A stretch of DNA of 64,000 nucleotides from Siphonodentalium dalli (taxonomy: Eukaryota > Mollusca > Scaphopoda > Gadilida > Siphonodentaliidae): assembly GCA_032622095.1 (NCBI GenBank), contig CP136063.1:180399956-180463955 (forward strand), read 5' to 3'. The translations under genes and the position numbers were made by a program. Below, in pieces: positions 24,001-35,500 of this stretch. The first letter of the stretch is position 1; every line of letters begins with the position of its first letter. A model generated the notes under the pieces. The model saw nothing but the letters and a program-made list of their open reading frames with translations, made no database searches and was not told the origin of the DNA.

Positions 24001-26080
24001 GTATTTAAATCAACATTTTGTATTGAATTAATATTGACCAGGGCAGTTCATGTACCAAGCCAGAAAATAAGCAGCCTCACCTGGCCTGACATTTGAAAAT
24101 TGAGATTCCCAGTGGTTGAATTTCATAATTGATTTAATATTACATGTATATATAATATAAAATTTGCAGGAAGGTATGCCGTGTTTTGCATCTGGCATTT
24201 TCGGGGAACCACCACCCCAAACCTGCAAAAAAGCATTTTTTTATTCAAAATTTTGGTCACCCACCCCCAAAATTTCACTAATTTTGGTCTAAAACCAGCT
24301 GCTAAAACCACATAAAACCCTAATGATATCACTCATATGACTAGAAAGTTATCTGCTCTAGTTCAAGTGACAGTTTACCATGTTTCAGAAGCTGATTTAA
24401 TTGAAAAAAAAGTTTAATAAAGATTTTTTTTTTAAACTGGCTGATAGGCAGTACCACATACCGGTACAATTACACACATACATGCAATCATGTATTGGAG
24501 TTTCCAGGTGGGTGTGTCATGAGAGTATTCTAGGTCTACCTGGGTGGTCAAATTGGACACTGCTAAATGGAAATTCTAATGAATCGATGGAAGTGGACAA
24601 ATACAGTACTAACCCATCAAAATCTGAAAGGTGCACAAAAACACTAGTATAACTTACTCTATAAGGTATAACTTATAAAATGGAACATTTCAAACTAAAA
24701 GAACTGCTATAATTGTTTATGCATCCAAATTTACAAATTATAAATTTCCCAGCTTAACTCCTGCATATCCATTGGGATATCAGTTTCCCCTGCAAGCTAT
24801 TACATGATCCAAACATGTGTTTTTGGCTATTTTGGCTGTAATTAGTCGGTCAACCAGCCCATTATCTAGCATTATTCCATACCACTTTTGTTAGTCTAGT
24901 GAAGCAACTTCAATTATACTAAATGCTTTTGGCAGTCACTATGCTGGACTTGAATACTTTAGTTGTTGTGAGAGTAACAGATAATCTGAATTGATACACA
25001 TGCAAATAATTCACTGATTAGTTGGATGCACTGATGACAGTCATTTTCAAATCATTGATAGTCACGTTAATATTTGAGACATTTGCTCGCTCTTGTTCCA
25101 TGCACACAATGATCTAGGCTTAACTATCTTAGTTACATCACGACAAGTTTATTTATTTCAATTTTACATTTCTCGAAGCTTCTTTCCAAAGGGTGTCAGG
25201 AAGGAAGTTTTTCACCTCAAGTCTCATATGCAACATGCCATAAATGTAGCTTATTAAATGTCATCTCCACTAAGGCCTGTGTAACGTGTTTTTGCAGTTA
25301 TAAACTGTTTTAAACTGTTACAAATGTAAAATATGTGCACAAAAGGTCTTTAGTAAAAAAATTGCATGAGGTCAGCTGATGAGGTTGTCAAAAATGTGCT
25401 TTTTGTCTCTTGGGCCACCCACCCACCGTGGAATACCTTGTTGCAGGTTTTTTTTTACCCCCCCCCCCAACTGCAATGTATCGAAATAAATATAGTCATT
25501 TCATCTTGCAAGTATACTCATTTTATTATAGAACACTCACCTAAATAAGTCGTGAACAACCTATTGACCCTATTTTTCGATGCCGTGACCAGAAAACAAG
25601 ACGAAATGTACTTGACTGATAAACAATAAAATAGTAATCAGGTGAAAATTATGACAAAACAAACAACCAGCATGTAAATTATAGTTTACAAATGGTTTAT
25701 GACATCTTAGCGGGTGATAGGGTTTGAAATATACGATATGGGCCAGTAAATTTGAACACGGCAGCGTAAATAGACATACCCGGTATTGCGCGAATTCAGG
25801 TAATGGCTGCACTTGATCGCATGATTTTGTATAATTTCATTGTCACTACAAAGCGGAGAATTGCCCAAATCATATAATGTATATGTTTGCACAATGCGAT
25901 GACAATTTCGGCAACAATTAGTCGTAAAAGTAGTAATTAAATCAATATTTACAGTTGGCACATTTCTGTGATCGCGCCGACCACGTGTATGATTTGTTAT
26001 TGTTTACAATTTCAGCCTGTACGTGACTCTATCGGTAGGATTGAGTCTGGTACGAGACTATCGAATCGGATGCTTGGTTT
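24001..26080. other. No gene recognised
   Basis: Short open frames at 24028-24332, 24401-24652 and 25570-25961 have no family similarity. A homopolymer C-tract lies at 25459-25469. I see no RNA gene. Confidence 0.35.
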
Positions 26081-26084
26081 TCAC

Positions 26085-26660
26085 GCGGTGAAGGTGGTGT
26101 CCCCCTACCAATGAACACAGTCACTGTATATTTCCATCGTTCATCCGGAGTTTGGAACTGCACATTAATGCCCTTGATCTCACGATGTTGGTAGTTGGGA
26201 GGAAAGACAAACCCTATTAGATACGATAACCAGACATCAGTGGCAGCCCTGAACTCCTGTAGAATAGATGATTCTTTCATACAAAGTTGTCTTAGAGAGA
26301 TATGTTTCATATGTACCATCATATATCTTGAGGTAAGAGCAATGTTTATAGAAGGGATTGAAAATAGAAGGGCTGACATTTTGTCGAGAAGTCAGACTCA
26401 CCCAAAATATTTGGATAAATTCAAGCAGCTTTCACCTAGCAGTATGAATATGTTCGTACCAGAAGTCACTTATCTTTTTACCCACAATTGGTAGTAACGG
26501 AATTTGTTTTCCAGCGCAAGAGCTCTCCGAATTACACGACGGACAGGTGGAATCCATTAGTGCAGCATATGCTACTGGTACAGCCAAGAATCTGCTCACG
26601 CAGTGGAGAGCATTCATCCAATTTTGCTTCTACTTCGGGATGGAACCTTGACCCACCACT
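26085..26660 (+). mobile_element. DIRS-like retrotransposon remnant 3 (RNase H and start of tyrosine recombinase)
   Basis: Plus-strand frames give LELHINALDLTMLVVG (26154-26200), IRYDNQTSVAALNSCR (26217), FIEGIENRRADILSRS (26346) and, after a TTTCCAG, ISAAYATGTAKNLLTQWRAF with FIQFCFYFGMEP and a stop at 26650. It matches remnant 1 closely in the last 150 bp. It is truncated and disabled. Confidence 0.85.
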
Positions 26661-27099
26661 TTGGAAACAGTATGTATATATTGTCAATTTCTGAGCCAAT
26701 CCTGGCAGTCAGTCGAGACAGTAAGAAATTATATTAATGGGGTCAAGGTCCTTGACAACTTGGAATTTGGACACGAAAGTCCCTTTATTGTCCGTGGGCC
26801 AATTCACAGAAAGCCTCTAGTTTAGAAGTTGGCTGCATCAGCCTCCAAGAAAGTTTTTTTTAAATAGAAAATTAAAGGTCATTCATTATATGACGCATCC
26901 AATGTTGCTTGTTGCCGGCTTGAGAATGTGTCCCAAAATCGATTTTTCAAGGAAGACAACTCTTACACCTAAAATAAAATATTCATCGATTACAAGTGTC
27001 AATGTATACAATAATACTGCGCTTACAAAATTACATCGCTTATATTAATTAAAGATCGCCATAACACAACATGAGATACAACACTGGGCCAATCTATAA

Positions 27100-28523
27100 G
27101 GCCCGTTCCAAACGACGGATGTTTGTCGACTCGAATCTAATACCAGACCCAAAATTGTATTAAATGCGTCAAAAATGCGACGTTTGAAACAATTAGATCC
27201 GTGTCAGACGCATCACAGACGAATCTCCGTCCAATTCAGACGAATCTTCGTCGGTGATGCGTCTGAAATCCGTCTTGGTTTCAAACGACGGATTTTTGAC
27301 GACTCGAATCTAATACATGTGAATGCAAATGATATACTAGTATGGTAATGGTATAATAATAAGGGGATTCCCCTTATATGCGAAAATACCCACATGACGT
27401 CATTTGTCGCACGCTCTCTTTGTTATAAAGACAGATATATCTATAAGTATTGCTTAGGTAACATTGTGCAAATTGTTATTATTTTGGTAGTTTGATTTCT
27501 CAACGAACATAGCATGTCAATGACTCACATGAGTCACATATTATAATGGATATAGTATCAGTGATTTATACTAATTCATATATACCGGTGTAAGGGGTAG
27601 AGGTTGTAGCAACTTATTTATAATAATTCATATAGACCGATATTCCTTATTGTAAGGAATAGGGGTGGTAGTCTCTGATGTATAATAATTAATATATACC
27701 GGTATTACTTATTATAAAGGGTAGGGGTGGTACCACTGATTTATAATAATTCATATTTACCGGCATTACCTATTATGAGGGGTATAGGGGTGGCGACCTC
27801 TTATTTATAATAATTCATATATTCCGGTATTACGTATTATAAGGGGCAGAGTGGTAGTCTATGATTTATAATAATATATATATATACCGTATTCCTTATT
27901 ATAAGAGGTAGGGGTGGTAGCCTCAAATTTATAATAATTCATATAAACCGGTATTACTTATTATGAGGGGTAGGGGTGGTAGCCTATGATTTATAATAAT
28001 TCATAGATACCAGTATTCCTTATTATAAAGGATATAGGTGGTAGCCTATTATTTATAATAATTAATATATTCCGGTATTCTTTATTATAAGGGGTAGGAG
28101 TGGTAGTCTGATCTATAATAATTCTTGTATGCATGTATTTACATGCATGGTATACACATATATGGCAATTGGTTGCACGATATAACATGTATTTGTAGCG
28201 CCTATTATAATATATTGTATAACTATATGTTATACATGTGCACATATATTCGCGCTGCAATCGCGCATATATATACATAATTTATAATGTATTTTAGTAT
28301 ATATATATATGTATAACATACCTGTATATATAGGCCTCTATATCTACGCGTAACCATTTTGTGACGGTAACCGGGAATCCACCTTTAAATAAATCGATCG
28401 ATGTATTAGATTCGATGCGACGAAGATGCGTCCGTCTGAAACAAAATTGACCGCAGTCGCATCACCGACGGATTTAATACAATTAGATTCGAGTCGACAA
28501 AAATCCGTCGTTTGGAACGGGCC
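27100..28523. mobile_element. PIF/Harbinger-type TIR element, 1424 bp, non-autonomous
   Basis: The ends are inverted repeats of about 42 bp with one mismatch: GGCCCGTTCCAAACGACGGA at 27100 and its complement ending at 28523, both continuing TTTGTCGACTCGAATCTAAT. TAA flanks both sides (27097-27099 and 28524-28526), the TWA target typical of PIF/Harbinger elements (family knowledge). Subterminal repeats of the GACGGATTTTTGACGACTCG motif occur near 27287. The interior holds a 61-bp minisatellite and no transposase, so mobilisation would need enzymes supplied elsewhere. Confidence 0.85.
27560..28125 (+). repeat. 61-bp minisatellite, about nine to ten units
   Basis: Units begin TTTATAATAATTCATATATA, continue CCGGTATTACTTATTATAA and end GGGGTAGGGGTGGTAGCC. 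Anchors fall about every 61 bp from 27564 to 28110. Variation between units is substantial. It lies wholly inside the 27100-28523 element. Confidence 0.9.
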
Positions 28524-28526
28524 TAA

Positions 28527-31400
28527 GCTAGTTCGAGAAATTGCGATGAACATTTTGAAATTGCGGAAAATTACTTGGATTTTGAAAAAGTGTCACATAT
28601 AAATTGCCATAACTTGTGAACCACATATAGGCTATTGACCGGCAGCATAACTAAAAAAATTGCCCCAAAGCCCTAGTAAAACAATTTTAATGATCGCATG
28701 CCAATTATATTTCTGTGAATTGTGATGTGCGCGTGAACTTAAGCCCACCCCTAAATTAATTTTTTTCAGAAAGAACGAATTGTATAGTTTACACTTAGAA
28801 TGCCGCATGTCAAGAAGGCTTTAGGGCCATAACATGAAACATTGAATAGATTAATGAAGGGGAATTATAAACAAAGTGTTCTATGATGAAAACATTTGGA
28901 AAATATCTAAAAATGGTAATTTTTACTAATTTCTGAAAATGTTACAACATTGTGGTTCATTTTTGATACGTGTATGGAAAATCCACACAAGAATAGTGGT
29001 CCAGATTTATAAAATCTCACATGATCACCTTTCGTGTGTTTTTTCCATTTGTATTTGAATTATTGTTATATTTATGTCAACTGGACACACATTGCTAGCA
29101 AAGGCTGATGAGTGAGACTAACGTTTTACAGGGAGGTATTTTCATATTTATGTGGCGCATGTTGTGACACTAGACACAACTGACGATATATACAACATCG
29201 GACCTTTCATGTTTGACTTTTGTTTTAAGTTGGCATCCAAAACGGCTACTACAATCGAAGATTCTCAAACTTACTGACACAAATTTAACTAGGTTCATCA
29301 TATATGGGGTAAAGGGAATTGTTTATTAAGAAATACATTCACTCGTGTTCGTCAACAAACTAAATAACTATAATGTGATGAATAATAGATTGTCGATAAT
29401 GTCCAATAACTCTGCTCATCCTCAGGGTAGCAAGTGTAGTCACAATTGACACTACTTCGGTTCTTGCATATATTCCCACCACATTTCATACAGCAGTACA
29501 TCATGGTATGCCTGCGGCCAAAATAACACTATTTGTTCGATTCGCTTGAATCATTGCAGCAAACCCGAAGTAGTTCCATTACTGCATTTCGATGAGGAGG
29601 CAATGCCATCAATGGGCTGTTGATGTGTAGGACTTCCGGGTCCCTCACACAGCGACCATCCATGGTCGTCATGGAAAACCAATCTCATATAATCGCATGC
29701 ACCACATATATCTCACCCACGGTACCTATGCTTTCTATACTTCTGTTGCGGGATCAGTTTAGCCAGACCAATTTATAAGACTTGCACAGGTTGTTTATAT
29801 AAATATTATCCGTAAAATCTATACCCCAGACAATATCTTTCTCTCACAAAAATCTAGTCTGCAAAGAATCTTTGGCGAGTGTGTCTAAGTCAATCTTGAG
29901 GGAGACAAGCAGAACTGCCATGGCTTGATTATATATTAGCGGTGCGCGACGGGCGGGGCTGGACTATATCTAGCTGTTATGTTTCTGGCCAGCTTGTGGT
30001 TATATATTCTGTTTCAACTGAAATCATATGGATTTATGAAAACTGTTTGGCAACACAAAATGATATACTGAAAAAGTAATTGATTTAAGACTTACTGGTA
30101 ATATTGACCAAAACAAATCCTCTGTAGAAAAAATAATTTTGTTAATATAAAACATTTCATCTGAGCACATTTTTACATTTTTTAGGCAACTTGAAATTGG
30201 AGGCTGCTAATTTGGGCATACAGTTTCAATTTTCTTCAGACAAGAAAAAGAATCTAATTTGATATTACTTATTCAAACTAACCAAATATGTTAGTGACGT
30301 TTATTACAATCTGTCTAAGACTTTTATTCGGTATTTCCCAAAAAAGTAGTCTATATCGTCCTTAAGACAAACTCATTAGAATAAATTAATTGAAACAATA
30401 ATAGCGTCCTTCGGTTTGTCTGCGGATACCAGCGAACTCATGGTTTGATTAACAATGACCTTGTCCCCAGATAACGAACTCAGTCACGTTTGTTACGGAA
30501 AGTGTGATAATCTTCAATTTTAGTGACCGTTTTGGATGCCATCCTAAACTTATTGTCAAATATGGAGCGCATGTAATGCCGTATGATAGACTCTGTAAAA
30601 CGTGGGCCTAACTCATCAGCCTTTGGCAGCCATATGTGTTCAGTTGAATATATATAATCTTCTTCTAGCCGCATAGGTCAGTAACAGATAGGGGTATAAA
30701 TTAAATGATTAACACTCTTTATGACATATTAGCTTTTATCTTCACGAGCTTTCGGCTTTCGCATTCAAAGGGTGATAACTGAATGACAAAATAATGTTTA
30801 CAAGAAGTACAGCCCGCTTACGTCCGATTAGTGACAGACCAGAAATGGCGGGAAAACGTTGACATGCACATTGTCACTTTAAAATTGATATTTGGCGGCA
30901 TGTATTCTAACATTATCATGATATGGCCATTGCAATGGTGTCTCCGATGGCTCCGCAATATTCTAACATATTCATGATTGACATGGATGAGAAATTTTTA
31001 TCCACACAAGCACTCAAACCGAGGCTATACCTTATATATAGACGACGTGTTTTTTCTGTGGGAGTATGATTGCTTGATTGATTTGCAACAATTTACGGAT
31101 AGTTTCAACACTTGCCACCCAAATATAAAGTTTAAAGTGGAACACTCAAACACATAAATTAATAATATACAATGTGTTCGAGCTTCCTCTTTCAAATAAT
31201 ATATAATATGGAATAAGTTCTATATAATGTGATCTGTTAATTCGAACGTTATGTGGGCTTTTAAACAACCGGTGAGCTGTAACATGCATTGCCATGGGGC
31301 TGCATAATATGCGCCAAATCTACACACTTGTATTGAGGTGAGATTCGTGAGTTTCCTTGGCAGTGGTAACCAGGGACGTGGTGACAGGGGATATCACCCA
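28527..31400. other. No gene recognised; old inverted repeat pair
   Basis: 29098-29285 (plus) and 30475-30650 (minus) share GGCTGATGAGT, CGTTTTACAG and GGCATCCAAAACGG, so they are inverted diverged copies of one repeat. The 64-codon minus frame at 30480-30674 lies in this repeat and is not considered a gene. The remainder is unassigned. Confidence 0.4.
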
Positions 31401-32108
31401 AAACTTGGGTCAAAATGGTCAACAGTTGGAAATTTCACGTCTGATACAACATAAGTTAGAGATTTCAGACCAAAGATAAGTTGAAATTATTCCGGTATTT
31501 CGATTTGCCAACCAGTGTTTAGTGGGAAATTTGTTGTTTTTAGACAAACAAATCGAGTATCTCCCTATACTTGCTGCCAATCTTTTTGAATGAATGGCCA
31601 TCAGCTCTAATTTTTTCAAAACATGTGGGTGGGTTTTAGGTTGTAAATTGCGAACAGTTGGAATGCTTGTGGTAATTGAAAATTGGAGGTACCAGTTGGA
31701 AAATGTCAACCCAACGGGGTGCAGATAGATGAACTTTTGAAAAATGCGTCTGGTTCAACTTGGTATAATTGTAAATTCTAAGTAAATTATAATGGTAAAT
31801 TCTAAGCCGGAGACCCGGTTGTCAGGTCCCCGGTGGCAATGCCCGTTTAATGTAACATATAAGTGCATATGAACCTCGACATTAGCGTAAACAGGTCGTC
31901 TTTCATGTATTATCATTTAATTCCTATGACCCCCGTCAATTGTTTGTTCCATTCAGTGAATGCTGGATAAAACAGAATATAACAATGTGTCTTTTTTAAC
32001 CAACCTTCTGCGAAGGATGAACAAGTTCTGATTATCATCGACTAGGAACCAATTAGGATTACCATTATCTCCATGCAGTGCATCGACATTGGTTCGAAAA
32101 TTGATATA
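31401..32108. other. Downstream region of the SLC23 gene, repetitive in part
   Basis: 31400-31710 contains GTTGGAAATTTC-type blocks related to stretches at 35880-36060 and 39480-39520, an old dispersed repeat. On the minus strand ATTAAA (plus 31915-31920) is a possible polyadenylation hexamer for the SLC23 transcript. No canonical AATAAA was found close to the stop codon. Confidence 0.3.
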
Positions 32109-32291
32109 CAGTAATGCCCAAAATAATCGACTCCTTAACCACGGCAGAATTATGGGTAATTTGCCATTCATCGGAAAGCTCTCACTGAGAGCTTTCCGAT
32201 GAATGGCAACAAGCAATATTTCCGACTAAATCCGGAAAAATTACCAATAATTCTGCTCTGGTTAAGGAGTCGATTATTTAGGGCATAACTG
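32109..32291. mobile_element. Mariner-type hairpin MITE, copy A (183 bp)
   Basis: The ends CAGTAATGCCC and GGGCATAACTG are inverted and flanked by TA on each side (32107-32108, 32292-32293), the Tc1/mariner target. The arms are nearly complementary throughout (AATAATCGACTCCTTAACCA and its inverse; GCCATTCATCGGAAAGCTCT and its inverse), so the whole element folds as a hairpin. It lies 55 bp downstream of the SLC23 stop codon and so probably in the 3' UTR. Confidence 0.85.
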
Positions 32292-32346
32292 TACGATTGA
32301 CAACATTTGAAGAACAACTTCGTTGTCAGATTATCCGGCATCAATG

Positions 32347-32555
32347 TCAAAGTTTTCGATTGAAACCAGGCATAAACGGCATGTATTTAGTGAATCGCCC
32401 CCATCGGAGGAATCGCGGGAGAAACGGAATATCGTACACCTCCAGTCCGTCGCGATCTGGGTCGAGTTTGTCCTCTGGGTGATAAGACTTCGATGGTGTC
32501 TCGGTCGGTTCTTCGATCCCCAGCCATACGCCCATTCCTCTCTCCTGCAGTGTGC
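32347..32555 (-). CDS. SLC23A-like: SLC23-like exon 10 (C-terminal, stop at 32347-32349)
   Basis: The acceptor is TTTTCACCACAG before GC; with the G left by exon 9 it gives G-TLQERGMGVW. The exon encodes 68 further residues ending PFMPGFNRKL and TGA. The pattern ERG-x-W, then VYDIPFLPRFLRW and FTKYMPF, matches the cytoplasmic C-tail of SLC23 proteins. Several plus and minus open frames over this exon are shadows. Confidence 0.92.
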
Positions 32556-35500
32556 CTGTGGTGAAAACCGACATGGTGTAGATCGTATTTTAACATGCAA
32601 GGCTATCTACTTTGAAGACTGAAATAATTCTTAGTCTGCATGGAATACACTCAAATGCGTTGCGAAGTCCCCAACCCATGTATGGTATCGTATTTCTTGG
32701 CATTTATGTGTAGTGATGATCACACATGATTCGACGGCAATTACGACAAAGCACTAATGAAAGAAACACGGACCGATTTGACAACAAATTAGTCAACATT
32801 TCGTGGCAATGTTTGCTAGCCTGTCGAAGGTGTTAAAGATTCCGCTTTAAGCCTCTGTCACACATGTCCGTTTCTCTGATGCGTTTCCTTGCGTTTCTAA
32901 TATTTTAACGCATCCGGAAAACGCATCGGTCAAAACTGATAATATCACTGGGTCTTTCACACATGTGCGTTTGCCGGATGCGTTTCTTTTTTTTCATGTC
33001 TCGGACTTGAAATGCTGCGTTTCGCCTGCGTTTCTAAAAAAGCATACACAAGCATGCGTGGCTAGCTTCACTATTTCGACCGATACGTTTTCCGGATGCG
33101 TTAAAATATTAGAAACGCAAGGAAATGCATCCGAGAAACGGACATGTGTGAAAGCGGCTTTAGCAGTTTCGATATTTGTCCTTCAAAACATGTTAGGGGG
33201 ACGGACCAAATTATTTTCTGTTACATAGAAAACGTAATTGATGGTAGCTTTATGGCGACAAATATATACATTATCCGTCGCAATCCCTTTGCTGATCCCC
33301 GTACATTTGCTATGTACATGCAATAACATTTGTCTAGATACAATGCATACATATATGAGGGCATCATCTTCTTTCCATTGAATCCGGAATTCGGGTTTAA
33401 AAAAGGCATATAATCCTTAGTCCAAGTCTTCTCGTACTAAAACCGGCTAAGATATTGGGATGGAGGTGCCGGTCTTTAGTCCAAGACCGCTTGTATACCA
33501 ATCCTATGACACGACTTACGCCCACGATCTGTGGCGGGAATTTGTGGTGTATTTTACTCGATTTACCTAGCAAATCAATACATGATGCTATATACATCGG
33601 AAAGGCTTACATCTTATGGTCATAATGGTGTATAATAATCTAACTTTAATGTTAAATTACACATAGAATATTCCGGTTGATTGACACAAACATCGATTTG
33701 TTTCTCTGTTTGTTTACGTTTTAACCGAAAGCCGAAGTGGTCCGAATAAGTTCGGCATAATCCGCTGTTTGTTCTGGGAATTATACTTTCCGTTTCTATA
33801 TATAGCGCGGGTTTTCCGAACAAAAATGGCGAAAACCGATCGCCCGAAAGTCCAGTTTTCTATGTGCTTTCAGAACAATTCCCGCACTAAAAACTTAATG
33901 ACATAATGGAGGATCAGAACGGTAGTTTTGTTGACAATTTTCGCAAGCAACTTGTCAAAATTGGAGCAAATTAGAACTCTTGTGTCTGACTTGCCAAGTT
34001 GCCATGCGTATGATGTGCATTTTGACATCTGTGTTGATAAAATAATCGGAGAACCGAATCACACAGTTTCGAAATATAGTTCTTCCGTTTTAGTGGGACT
34101 TTTCAAACTTAAGGTTCATTTATTTAGTGTATTACATTTATATCTCCAATGTTTAATTAATCTATTTATTATTTTATTTATTGACACACATAATTACGAT
34201 TACAATGGAGAATTCATCGTAATTAACGTTGTTGTCCAAAATCTACGGAATATTTTCAACGGAAAATGCCGAACACAGTTCGCGAGGTCAACCGAGTTCG
34301 CATACTTTTAAAAAATTGTAAACATTGAGGTAAATGTCTCTTTTCGTTTTAAATTCACAACTGATGTGGGTTTCAGATAAAATAGCATGTCTTCTGCGGA
34401 AAATATCCGTTTATTGTCGCAATTGTGATATTTTATTTCATATAATTGTGGTTTTATTTGAGCGGGTCACTAACGCTTAAGTCGTGTCATAAGAATGCAT
34501 GGGCCTGGAACTCGGACTAAAGACCGGCACCTCCATCCCAATATCTTAGCCGGTTTTAGTACGAGAAGACTTGGATTAAGAATCCTGGACCTATTTTAAG
34601 GATAATACGGAATACGAGACTATTTTGAAAACAAAACAAAAACAAATACATAATGACAATATTGTGAGCCGTAAATTTAAACCACTGAACTAGATATTTT
34701 CCTCGGCACCTTGGGATAGAATGCATGTTACAGTGGATTCGTGTTATAATTCAGGGATATATAGCATGTTACAGTGAATTCGTGTTATAATTCAGGGATA
34801 TGGCATGTTACAGTGGATTCGTGTAATAATTTAAGGTTATATAGTATGTTACACTTTATTCGTGTTATAATTCAGGGATATATAGGATGTTACAGTGATT
34901 TCGTGTTATAATTGAGGAATATATAGCACGTTACAGTGAATTCGTGTTATAATTCAGGAATATATAGCACGTTACAGTGAATTCGTGTTATAATTAAAGA
35001 ATATATGCTATGTTAAAGTGAATTCGTGTTATAATAACTGGGATATATAATATGTTACAGTGACTTCGTTTATAATTCAAGGATATATTGTATGTTACAA
35101 ATAATTTGTGTTATAATTCGGGGATATGTAGCATGTTACTGTGAATTCGCGTTATAATTCAGGGATATATAGCATGTTACAGTGATTAGTGTTATAATTC
35201 AGGGATATATAGCATGTTACAGTGAATTGGTGTTATAATTCAGGGATATATTGCATGTTACTTTGAAATTCGTGTGTCATGAATTACCGCAGGAAACATT
35301 TATTTTTTTGTGGTTTCAATTTCAAACTACAGTGTCGTTAGTTGGCTTCTCTGCTCTCTTACAGACTCGGGAAATATATATGTTGAAGAAAATATGTAAA
35401 TGCAATTGAGAAGCATGTAAAATGTCGCTGGAATCGGAATCGGAATGCAGTCGTAATCCAGCGTACGACACACACACTGTGACACAGCCGTGATACCCCC

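Noticed and set aside
32323-32622. Four overlapping open frames on both strands around 32.3-32.6 kb
   Set aside because: Only the minus frame ending at 32347 matches SLC23; the others are shadows of that exon.
33928-34311. 127-codon plus frame
   Set aside because: Low-complexity hydrophobic sequence with no recognisable domain, inside a TIR-bounded segment.
34720-35280. CRISPR-like regular repeats
   Set aside because: Units are contiguous 41-bp direct repeats without unique spacers, in an intron of a eukaryotic gene.
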